Positions 33,407 through 41,187 of a DNA stretch of 64,000 nt are shown piece by piece. Origin of the DNA: Oligoflexus sp. (lineage in GTDB: Bacteria; Bdellovibrionota_B; Oligoflexia; Oligoflexales; Oligoflexaceae); assembly GCF_035712445.1 (NCBI RefSeq), contig NZ_DASTAT010000038.1:1-64000 (forward strand), given 5' to 3'. The notes beneath the pieces were generated by a model. It saw only the letters and a list, made by a program, of their open reading frames with translations, had not been told where the DNA came from and did no database searches. The first letter of the stretch is position 1. Every line of letters begins with the position of its first letter. A program made the translations under genes and the position numbers.

Positions 33407-35461
33407 TTGGTGCATTACAATGATCGTATCGCCGGCCGTTTCCTTCAAGCGACAGTTGGTTGGGGCCTTCTGGCCCTCTTCATCGGTTTTTACGCAGCCC
33501 TGCAGCTTCAGTTCTGGCCTTTGCAGGGCGAAATTCCCTTCCTGGGTTTCGGACGCCTGCGTCCCCTTCACAGCAACCTGATGGTCTTCGGTTTCGCGGC
33601 GAATGCTCTCTTTGCAGGCATTTATTACACGCTGCAGAGGCTCTGCCAAAGCCGGATCTGGTCCGACCACCTTGCCCTCGGGCATTTTTGGGGCTGGCAG
33701 CTCGTGCTTTCGCTGGGGCTTCTTTCACTCGCCTTCGGCTTTACGCAGGCGAGGCCTTTGGCGGAAATGGAATGGCCGCTGGATGTTCTGATTGTGATCG
33801 TCTGGGCTTTATTCAGCCTTAATTTTTTCATGACGGTCGGGCGCCGGCAGGTGCCTTTCCTTTATGTGACCCTCTGGTTTTTCGCTGCCGGGATTATGGG
33901 TTTTACTCTTCTGCATATCGTCAATGCCTTGGCCATGCCAGCGGGAATCTTCAAAAGCTATCCCTTCTTTGTAGGGCTGAGCGACGCCATGATACAGCTC
34001 TGGTACGCGCAAAATCTCCGAAGTTTTTTTCTGACGCTTCCTGCCCTCGGTCTTATGTATTATTTCATACCGAAGCTTGTGAAAAAACCGCTTCATTCCT
34101 ATCGACTCGCCATCCTCCAGTTCTGGGCCCTGGTTTTTTTCAGCCTGTGGACCGGACCTTCGAAGCTGCTCTATACGAGCCTTCCTGAATGGATGCAGTC
34201 ACTCGGTCTTATTTTCAGCCTGATGATGCTGGCGCCGGGATGGGCGGCTGTGATCAATGGTGTGGGAACCATCGGCTGGAAGGATCGCAGGTGGCTGCGG
34301 CACCCTGCACTTCTTTTCTTCACGCTGGCCCTTGCGTCCTATGGTTTGAGCGTGGGCGTGGAAGCTTTGAGTTCCTTCAAATCCGTGAACCTGCTTGTTC
34401 AGTATAGCGATTGGATCAGCGCGGAAACCCATCTTTACCTGTCGGGCTGGATAGGATCCTTTATTTTCGGAATGGCTTATGCCCTGGTCCCCCGTCTTTG
34501 GCATCAGCGCCTCTACAGTCGAACGCTCGGGCGGATCCATTTTTGGATCACGCTTGCCAGCATTATACTGATGCTGATCGCTCTGGGTGTGGGCGGTGTG
34601 GTTCAAGGTTTTCGCTGGTTCGCGGTCCAGGAGGACGGTCTGCTCGTGCAGCCGGAATTTTTGGATACGATTCATTCGCTCAAGGGTTTTTATACTGTAA
34701 GGCTCATCAGCAATGCCCTTTTCCTGCTGGGTACATTGCTGGCTGTCTTCAATTTTTTCAAGACAGCGCAGCTCGGCAAATTACAGGATACCGAAGCGTC
34801 TTTGGACATCGTGACCCTGCCGGAGCCCATGAATCGCAGGGAAGCCTGGGAGCGAAAGCTTGGGCCTTTGACCTTCGGGATCTTCATACTCCTGATCGGC
34901 AGCAGTCTCGCCCTTCTTCTGCCGCTGCCGGATCAAAGCACCGAACTCAAACCCTATACGCCACTGGCCCAGCACGGTCGCGATATCTATATGCGCGAGG
35001 GTTGCCACAGCTGTCACACGCAGGTGGTGCGCGTCGCCCTGAAGGAAGAGCTGCGCTATGGTCCGGCCTCGCAGCTCTGGGAATATCAGCAGGATCGTCC
35101 TGCTCTTTGGGGACAAAGGCGTCACGGACCTGATCTTTACCGGATAGGCGGGAAGTATCCTCACCTTTGGCATTATCAGCATCTCGTGACGCCGCAAACC
35201 GTGGCCCCAGGTTCCTTGATGCCTTCCTATCAGCGTCTCGTAACGAGCAAGGTGAGCCGCGATGAGGTTAACCTCCGTCATGCGACGCTCAAAAAACTGG
35301 GCGTTGCCTATGGTCCTGATGATCCCTGGGCGCTTTACGAGGCCGAGGCGCAGAAGATTCGGGAAAGCCTCGCCCAGGCTCAGATCGCAGTGGATTCGGA
35401 TGCGGACATCATTGCCCTGATCGCCTATCTGCAAAAACTGGGTACGGATCTGAAACATTAA
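33407..35461 (+). CDS. CcoN-CcoO fusion lacking the oxidase active site (cbb3-derived)
   Basis: The 684-residue protein fuses a CcoN-like 12-helix subunit (about 1-460) to a membrane-anchored CcoO cytochrome c (about 485-684). The low-spin heme b ligands are kept: H55 in GRLRPLHSN and H342 in SAETHLYLSGW. The catalytic centre is gone. The CuB His of WYGHN is Q202 (WYAQN), the CuB pair of AGPHH is S252-K253 (TGPSK), the cross-linked Tyr is S246, and the heme b3 His is E340. The CcoO heme site is intact (GCHSCH, C533/C536/H537, likely Met605 in MPSY). It starts at TTG 33407, 8 bases after AGGGGG (GTG 33410 is an alternative). It probably transfers electrons but cannot reduce oxygen. Confidence 0.88.
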   Translation: MVHYNDRIAGRFLQATVGWGLLALFIGFYAALQLQFWPLQGEIPFLGFGRLRPLHSNLMVFGFAANALFAGIYYTLQRLCQSRIWSDHLALGHFWGWQLVLSLGLLSLAFGFTQARPLAEMEWPLDVLIVIVWALFSLNFFMTVGRRQVPFLYVTLWFFAAGIMGFTLLHIVNALAMPAGIFKSYPFFVGLSDAMIQLWYAQNLRSFFLTLPALGLMYYFIPKLVKKPLHSYRLAILQFWALVFFSLWTGPSKLLYTSLPEWMQSLGLIFSLMMLAPGWAAVINGVGTIGWKDRRWLRHPALLFFTLALASYGLSVGVEALSSFKSVNLLVQYSDWISAETHLYLSGWIGSFIFGMAYALVPRLWHQRLYSRTLGRIHFWITLASIILMLIALGVGGVVQGFRWFAVQEDGLLVQPEFLDTIHSLKGFYTVRLISNALFLLGTLLAVFNFFKTAQLGKLQDTEASLDIVTLPEPMNRREAWERKLGPLTFGIFILLIGSSLALLLPLPDQSTELKPYTPLAQHGRDIYMREGCHSCHTQVVRVALKEELRYGPASQLWEYQQDRPALWGQRRHGPDLYRIGGKYPHLWHYQHLVTPQTVAPGSLMPSYQRLVTSKVSRDEVNLRHATLKKLGVAYGPDDPWALYEAEAQKIRESLAQAQIAVDSDADIIALIAYLQKLGTDLKH

Positions 35462-35480
35462 TCACCTGCGGAGACAGAGG

Positions 35481-36038
35481 ATGGCTGATCGGAAAAACAA
35501 GGATGAACTCCGTCCCGAGAAAGTCGATGGCATCGAGCTGCTCGACAATCCCCTGCCGACGTGGTGGGTGGCTCTGTTCAATTTTTCGATGATCTTTGGT
35601 TTGGGATATTTCATGTGGTTTCATATCCTGAACAAGCCCTCGCTCCAGGACGAGTTGCTGCAGGATCGCAAAGCGCATGAACAGCTGGTGGCCGCGCGGG
35701 AGCAGGTGGCCCTGAGCCCCGAGGATGTGGCCGTTCGCCTGCAGGATCCCAAGCTGGTTCAGGACGGCAAAGGGCTCTATGCCGCGCACTGCTCGCCCTG
35801 TCATGGCCAGCAGGGCGAGGGCACGGTCGGCCCCAACCTCACGGATAAATATTGGATTCATGGCGGAACGCCCGAGATGATACTGACTTCGATCAGTGAA
35901 GGCATTCCCGCGATGGGGATGGTGGCCTGGGGACCGATTCTGGGCCAGGCGAAGGTGGAAGCGGTGACGGCTTACGTGCTGAGTCTGCAGGGGACAAAGC
36001 CAGCCAATGGCAAGGCTCCGCAGGGCGATGAGTTCTGA
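35481..36038 (+). CDS. CcoP-like single-heme cytochrome c subunit
   Basis: The 185-residue protein opens with the CcoP signature DGIELLDNPLPTWW, followed by one membrane helix (FNFSMIFGLGYFMWFHIL) and a single cytochrome c domain with CSPCH near residue 108, NLTDKYWIHGG and a Met-containing GIPAMGMVAWGP stretch. Canonical CcoP has two c-type hemes and is about 300 residues long, so the second domain is missing. It starts 19 bases after the CcoNO-like gene and should be the third subunit of that complex. Its stop abuts the stop of the convergent cyclase gene. Confidence 0.88.
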   Translation: MADRKNKDELRPEKVDGIELLDNPLPTWWVALFNFSMIFGLGYFMWFHILNKPSLQDELLQDRKAHEQLVAAREQVALSPEDVAVRLQDPKLVQDGKGLYAAHCSPCHGQQGEGTVGPNLTDKYWIHGGTPEMILTSISEGIPAMGMVAWGPILGQAKVEAVTAYVLSLQGTKPANGKAPQGDEF

Positions 36039-36791
36039 TCAGGAGGCCGAGGCCGTGGTCTTGTCTCCCGCTTTGACCAGGGACTCGACGCGATTGCGGC
36101 CATTGCGCTTTGCTTTGTAGAGCATCTGATCCGCTTCCTGAACGAGCTGATCAATGCTGGTGGAACTTTGACAAAGACTGACGACAAGTCCCATGCTGAT
36201 GGTCACCTGCACCTTGCAGCCCCTCGAATAAAAAACCCGCGCTTCGATGGTGGAACGAATCCTCTCCGCCAGCGTCAGCGCCGCCGCCGCGTTTTCCACG
36301 CGCGGTATGCCGATGATGAACTCATCCCCACCGTAACGGGCCACGATATCGGTTTCACGCGTCATCACCGCCAGGATTTGACCGAACTGCTTGATGATAT
36401 CACTGCCGACGAGGTGATTGTTCTGGTCATTCACCTGCTTGAAGTGATCTATGTCCAGCATCATGATGCCGATCGAATCGTTATAGCGAAGACCGATCTG
36501 ATAGTAGGCTTCCATATGCCGGTAAAAGGCTTTTTGATTCAGAAGGACGGTCAAAGAATCTTTTTCAATCAGCTTATAAAGCAGATCCTGGGAATGGCCC
36601 ATGAGGAAACCAAAGCTGCCGAAGGTCAAAGTCGTCCCCACGGCCATGTAAAGGTAGACCGCGTCCTCCAGATGCTCAGGCGGAACGAAACTCGCGCAAA
36701 GCCACCAGCCCAAAGGCGCGCCGAGGGCCACGACGACCCCAAGGAGCAGAAAATAAATGCTTCTGGGCAGCGTGTGAAAAAACGGGACCAT
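36039..36791 (-). CDS. Membrane-bound diguanylate cyclase (GGDEF)
   Basis: The 250-residue protein has two N-terminal membrane helices (IYFLLLGVVVALGAPLGWWL and VYLYMAVGTTLTFGSFGFLM), a short linker and a GGDEF domain. The domain has DSLTVLLNQKAFYRHM, the metal-binding LDIDHFKQVND and an intact active-site RYGGDEF, so c-di-GMP synthesis is expected. No RxxD inhibitory site is evident before the motif. ATG 36791 follows GGGGAGG. The stop codons of this gene and the CcoP-like gene abut without overlap, with no terminator between them. Confidence 0.9.
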   Translation of the reverse strand: MVPFFHTLPRSIYFLLLGVVVALGAPLGWWLCASFVPPEHLEDAVYLYMAVGTTLTFGSFGFLMGHSQDLLYKLIEKDSLTVLLNQKAFYRHMEAYYQIGLRYNDSIGIMMLDIDHFKQVNDQNNHLVGSDIIKQFGQILAVMTRETDIVARYGGDEFIIGIPRVENAAAALTLAERIRSTIEARVFYSRGCKVQVTISMGLVVSLCQSSTSIDQLVQEADQMLYKAKRNGRNRVESLVKAGDKTTASAS

Positions 36792-37063
36792 GAAGCCTCC
36801 CCGGCCTATAACGTATGTGGTAGCCTGCAGCATTAGTGAAAATGATAGCAGTCTTTTGGAGGCCCCGCCTACCGCCTATTGTGATGATGATAGCCGCTAA
36901 GCGCGGGTCCCTGCAGCTTTCGGTGCGCGGATTTGCAGGGTATTTTCCGGTAATTTGCGGAAAAGCAAAAGGTCTGGGAAGTTTTCCTTAAATAAGCAAA
37001 GGAATTGGTTAATTTGCGTATTTCGATGCCGATAGAGAATCAGCCCTTGCAAAGGATTGATCC

Positions 37064-39868
37064 ATGGCGTGGCTCCGCATTCTCTTCCTCGGTCTCTGGT
37101 TGGGATCCCAGTTGGGATTCGCGGCCGTGCTTGACCTGAGCGCGTGGAATCCGGATGAGCATCCAAGCACCAGCTTGGAGGGCGACTGGGATTTCTACTG
37201 GGGACGCCTTTGGAAGCCGGAAGATTTCGCGAGTGGTCGCGTGACCACGAAGCCCCTGGCTTTTCCCATACCCAAGGTATGGAACAAGGCCGAAGCGGAA
37301 GGTATCCAACTCAAAGCGAATCATTACGCAACGTACCGGGCCACCATCCAATGGCCCGAGTCGGCTCTTCAGAAAAGACAGGTGCTGACGCTGAGCATAC
37401 CCGGTATGCCGGGTGCTTATAAACTTTGGATCGATGGGGCCCTGGCGGTTGAAGCCGGTCGGGTCGCACGCAAGGAAAAGCGGGAAATTCCCAGTGTCGG
37501 CAGCTCTTTTTATACTTTCATTCCTGACCAGGCGACATCCGAGATCGTTCTGCAGGCTTCGAGTTTTCACCACAGAGATGGCGGAACCTGGTGGCCGATC
37601 AAAGTGGGCCTGACGGACCATGTGCATAAGGTTCACGCCGCCGGAGTCGCGTTGGATGGCTTCACCCTCAGCTGTCTTTTCATCATGGCCTTCTATCATT
37701 TCGGCCTTTGGTTGATGCGGCCGCAGTATAGAGCCCCTTTGGTCTTTGCCATCTTCTCAAGCGTGATCGCCATCCGTGCTTCGGTATCCGGGCTTGGCGA
37801 CATTCATATCCTGGTCTTTCCAGGCATGCCTCATCACATTCAAAAAATCATGGAGTATGGTGGGCTCTACCTGGGTGTGCCCGCATATTATTCCTTTGTG
37901 CGGGAACTCTATCCGGAAGAGTTCAGTCTGGCCATGAAGCGGATCCTCTGGTTCATAGGTGGCGTCTTCTTTTTGACGACTTTGATCCTGCCGGTGCGGA
38001 TATTCACCGACTTCATCGAATACTACCAGGCGATCGCCCTGCTCGCGATTACCATCACCTGCATCTTTCTCTATCAGGCCGTGCGTAAAAAACGGGATGG
38101 CGTGGGACTGCTCCTGGTGGGATCTTCCATCCTGTTTTTCTCGGGGATCAACGACATCCTGCACGCCCATCGCATTGCCCCCATCCCGACCATGATCTTT
38201 CCCTATGGGCTGTTCCTGATGATACTCCTGCAGGCCATACTTTTGGGTCGTCGTTTCTCCCGTGCATTCCAGGCGGTCGAGGTGAGCGAGAAGCAGATCC
38301 AATCGCTCAACGCCGAACTGCAGAATCAAAATGAGGTCCTCGATTCCCTGGTCGAAGAAAAGACCCGCGATATCCGCTCCATCATGAAGAACATCAAGCA
38401 GGGCATCTTCACCGTGATCGGCGAAGGCACGCGGCTCGGCAATGAATTCTCGGATCATCTTCGCAGCATGGTCGGTGCGCCCAACCTCAAGGGCGGTGAA
38501 AGCCTGGATGCCGTTCTGCATAAGGCGGATCTGAATCGCGACCGCATGAATCAGATACAAACCGTGCTCAGCAATACCGTGGGCGAAGACAGCATCGCCT
38601 TCGAGGTGAACGCCCACCTTCTGCCCCGCGAGCTGAAGCTGGAGCGGGAAGGCGAGACGCGACTTTTGGAGCTGGATTGGAATGCCATTGAAAACGAACA
38701 CAGCGGGCTCGTGGAAAAAGTCCTGGTCAGCCTGCGCGATGTCACGGATCTGCGGCAGCTGCAGGAGGAATCGCGTCGCAGTCAAGAGGAGCTGGAGCTG
38801 ATCGGCGAAGTTCTGAATGTGCCGACCGATAAATTCGATGGGCTGATCCATTCCTGTGAAAAGTTCCTGAGTGACAGTCTTCTGCACCTTGATGACGCAA
38901 AACTGGATACCCATCGGCTCTTTCGGAATATGCACACCATCAAGGGCGTCGCCCGATCCTATGGACTCACGCATCTGGCCGATGCCGCCCATCATGCGGA
39001 AGAGCTCTATGCGCAGCTACGGGATGGGCAGAGCGTCAGCCTCACGAGGCTTCGGGACGTGAGCCTGCATGTGCAGAGTCTTTTGCAGCACTATGACGAG
39101 ATTCATCGCAGCAAGCTCGGACGCAAAGGCTGGGGCCACGATATGCTGCTTGTCGACCGCGCCGTCATCACCGAAAACATGGAAAGGCTCCGGACCCTGG
39201 GCCAGAACTCCATCGAGGATATCGCGCAGCTCTTCATGAGCCTGATCTATATGCCCCTGCCGAAGCTTCTGCAGGATCTTATCAGCGATCTGCCGCGCCT
39301 CGCTCAGGATCTGGGCAAGGCGAATCCAGAACTGATCTTCCGCGATCCAGGCATCAGCATCCAGCACGATGCCTATGACCTTTTTCGCAACACCTTCACC
39401 CACCTTCTGCGCAATGCCCTGGATCATGGCCTGGAAACTCCCGAGGAGCGGCAGAGCCAAGGAAAAACGGCGCGGGGACGGATCGTGGTGGAGCTGCGGC
39501 TTGAGGAAAGTTTGCTTGAGATCTTTGTCGGCGACGATGGGCGGGGCCTGAATTTGGAGGCCATCGAACGGACGGCCCGGCAAAGAGGGCTTATTGCATC
39601 AGGCGCCAGCCTCAGCGACTATGAGGTGGCCAATCTGATTTTCGCGCCCGGATTGAGCACCAAGGAAAAGGTGACGGCTGTTTCGGGACGCGGGGTGGGC
39701 TTGGATGCCGTGAAAAACTTTTTGGAACAGTATAACGGTGACATCGACATTCAGCTGGGGCCAAAGTCCGCCAAGAGCAGGCCGTTCCGCTTTCATATCA
39801 CGCTGCCGGCCAGCGTCTGTGAAAAAATGCAAAGCGTGAGCGGCGCGGGCGTGGCTTCGGCCTCCTGA
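37064..39868 (+). CDS. 7TMR-DISM membrane kinase with CheA-like HPt and HATPase domains
   Basis: The 934-residue protein has a signal peptide and a DISMED2-like jelly-roll sensor (LEGDWDFYWGRLW, GAYKLWIDGALAVEAG) to about 190. A seven-helix 7TMR-DISM block follows (about 200-400), then a coiled coil, a PAS-like region, an HPt domain with H624 in MHTIKGVARSYGL, and a CheA-type ATPase (LLRNALDHGLETPEER, GDDGRGLN, FAPGLSTKEKVTAVSGRGVG). It lacks HisKA, CheW-like and receiver domains. It probably senses a periplasmic carbohydrate-like ligand (family knowledge) and phosphorylates an unlinked regulator. Downstream genes follow closely. Confidence 0.87.
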   Translation: MAWLRILFLGLWLGSQLGFAAVLDLSAWNPDEHPSTSLEGDWDFYWGRLWKPEDFASGRVTTKPLAFPIPKVWNKAEAEGIQLKANHYATYRATIQWPESALQKRQVLTLSIPGMPGAYKLWIDGALAVEAGRVARKEKREIPSVGSSFYTFIPDQATSEIVLQASSFHHRDGGTWWPIKVGLTDHVHKVHAAGVALDGFTLSCLFIMAFYHFGLWLMRPQYRAPLVFAIFSSVIAIRASVSGLGDIHILVFPGMPHHIQKIMEYGGLYLGVPAYYSFVRELYPEEFSLAMKRILWFIGGVFFLTTLILPVRIFTDFIEYYQAIALLAITITCIFLYQAVRKKRDGVGLLLVGSSILFFSGINDILHAHRIAPIPTMIFPYGLFLMILLQAILLGRRFSRAFQAVEVSEKQIQSLNAELQNQNEVLDSLVEEKTRDIRSIMKNIKQGIFTVIGEGTRLGNEFSDHLRSMVGAPNLKGGESLDAVLHKADLNRDRMNQIQTVLSNTVGEDSIAFEVNAHLLPRELKLEREGETRLLELDWNAIENEHSGLVEKVLVSLRDVTDLRQLQEESRRSQEELELIGEVLNVPTDKFDGLIHSCEKFLSDSLLHLDDAKLDTHRLFRNMHTIKGVARSYGLTHLADAAHHAEELYAQLRDGQSVSLTRLRDVSLHVQSLLQHYDEIHRSKLGRKGWGHDMLLVDRAVITENMERLRTLGQNSIEDIAQLFMSLIYMPLPKLLQDLISDLPRLAQDLGKANPELIFRDPGISIQHDAYDLFRNTFTHLLRNALDHGLETPEERQSQGKTARGRIVVELRLEESLLEIFVGDDGRGLNLEAIERTARQRGLIASGASLSDYEVANLIFAPGLSTKEKVTAVSGRGVGLDAVKNFLEQYNGDIDIQLGPKSAKSRPFRFHITLPASVCEKMQSVSGAGVASAS

Positions 39869-39883
39869 TAAGGAAGCACGCAT

Positions 39884-40261
39884 ATGGCAGAACCCAAGGA
39901 CCTGATGGTAATTCTCGGCCTTTCGGATGACGCGGATCGTTACAGCCACATGGCCATGAAACTTCTGCAGCAGTATGGTTATCAGAATATCCTGGGCGTG
40001 AATCCCGGCCTCACCGAGGTGGAAGGCGTGAAGGTCGTGCCGAGCGTGGAGGATGTTCCCAACCGGCCGCACACGCTGACCGTCTATGTGAATCCGAAGC
40101 GTTTGGAGCCTATGATTCCCGGTATTTTGAAGATGAATCCCAAAAGGATCATTCTGAATCCCGGAACGGAATCCAAAACGCTCATGCAGGCCGCGCAGGA
40201 TAAAGGCATCGAAGTGGAAGCGGCCTGCACCCTGGTCATGCTTCGCTCCCGGCAGTTTTGA
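39884..40261 (+). CDS. CoA-binding domain protein (YccU-like)
   Basis: The 125-residue protein is a Rossmann-fold CoA_binding_2 protein: VILGLSDDADRYSHMAMKLL, YGYQNILGVNPGLTEVEGVK, VVPSVEDVP, LTVYVNPKRLE and IILNPGTESK. The usual SxKPxRxS motif at the first turn is changed to LSDDADRYS. AAGGAAG lies upstream of the ATG. It starts 15 bases after the kinase gene and its stop overlaps the next start (TGATG), so a four-gene operon with the kinase is likely. The specific role is unknown. Confidence 0.8.
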   Translation: MAEPKDLMVILGLSDDADRYSHMAMKLLQQYGYQNILGVNPGLTEVEGVKVVPSVEDVPNRPHTLTVYVNPKRLEPMIPGILKMNPKRIILNPGTESKTLMQAAQDKGIEVEAACTLVMLRSRQF

Positions 40262-40698
40262 TGAATCTTCCGAACTGGGCCCTCGTGGCTTTGGATCATG
40301 GGCTGATGGCCTTTCATCTGCTTATTATCGGGATCAATGTCTTCGGTTGGATCGCGCCGCGCACCCGCCTCCTTCAGCGCTGGGTGCTGCTTCTGACAAC
40401 ACTTTCATGGGTGGGGCTCGGCGCCTTCCATGGTCTGGGCTACTGCTTTCTTACCGACTGGCATTGGACCGTGAAGAGACAGCTGGGGGAAAGGGCCCTG
40501 CCACCTTCTTATATCCAATACATCCTGCATAATAAACTGGGTTTCAACTTTCCGGACTTTTGGGTGGACGTCGGTACCGGCACAGTCTTTGTGCTTTTGC
40601 TGTTGATCACAGTGGGACAGATGCTCTATAGCAGAAAGAAAAGCATAGGGAGGTTCCATGGAACACAAGGCCCAGACCCAGACAGAATCTCTGATTGA
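40261..40698 (+). CDS. DUF2784 membrane protein
   Basis: The 145-residue protein has four hydrophobic helices and the DUF2784 pattern: D-H-x-x-M-A-F-H-L early, FHGLGYCFLTDWHWTVKRQL in the middle and SYIQYILHNKLG later, with paired His residues in the membrane. It overlaps the upstream stop by one base. Its last 41 bases overlap the SnoaL-like gene. Function unknown. Confidence 0.78.
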   Translation: MNLPNWALVALDHGLMAFHLLIIGINVFGWIAPRTRLLQRWVLLLTTLSWVGLGAFHGLGYCFLTDWHWTVKRQLGERALPPSYIQYILHNKLGFNFPDFWVDVGTGTVFVLLLLITVGQMLYSRKKSIGRFHGTQGPDPDRISD

Positions 40699-41077
40699 AT
40701 CCTATTATGCCCGCTTCAATGCAGGTGATATGCAGGGCATGCTCAGCCTGCTCGACAAGGATGTTCGTCACGACATCAACCAGGGCGGCAGTGAAAGTGG
40801 TCTGGAGGCATTCCGTCAATTTTTGGATCGAATGGCCACCAACTACAAGGAAGAGATTCACGATATCGTAATTTTTGCCAGCGCCGATGGCAAGCGGGCC
40901 GCCTGCGAATACAAGGTGACCGGCACCTATTTGAAAGCTGACCCGGGACTGCCTCCGGCGCGTGGTCAACGCTATACGATACCTGGCGGAGCCTTCTTCA
41001 CGATCAAAAATGGCCGGATCGCGCGAGTCACCAATTACTATAATCTTGAGGAATGGTTGGCTGCCGTCAAGGGCTGA
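40658..41077 (+). CDS. SnoaL/NTF2-like protein (ketosteroid isomerase-related)
   Basis: The 139-residue protein is a cone-shaped NTF2-like fold: SYYARFNAGDMQGMLSLLDK, DVRHDINQGGSESGLEAFRQ and GGAFFTIKNGRIARVTNYYN are typical of the SnoaL-like ketosteroid-isomerase-related group. Some members isomerise or hydrolyse small polar substrates, but many are uncharacterised. GGGAGG lies just before the ATG, inside the end of the DUF2784 gene, so coupling is likely. Confidence 0.82.
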   Translation: MEHKAQTQTESLIESYYARFNAGDMQGMLSLLDKDVRHDINQGGSESGLEAFRQFLDRMATNYKEEIHDIVIFASADGKRAACEYKVTGTYLKADPGLPPARGQRYTIPGGAFFTIKNGRIARVTNYYNLEEWLAAVKG

Positions 41078-41187
41078 AAATAATTCAAAAATATGAAGAT
41101 AAACAGATAGTTATGTAATTCCTGTCAGGGGCGGGCTTAAATGTCCGAAAAGATAAGCCATGGTTCTCGGTTCATGAACGGTGGCTC

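Noticed and set aside
33407..35461. Functional cbb3 oxygen reductase
   Set aside because: The CuB ligands, the catalytic Tyr and the heme b3 His are all substituted, so the oxidase label would be misleading.
37757..38995. A 412-codon minus-strand open frame opposite the kinase at 37064
   Set aside because: Antisense to well-supported HPt/PAS/7TM coding sequence; no domain or ribosome binding site.
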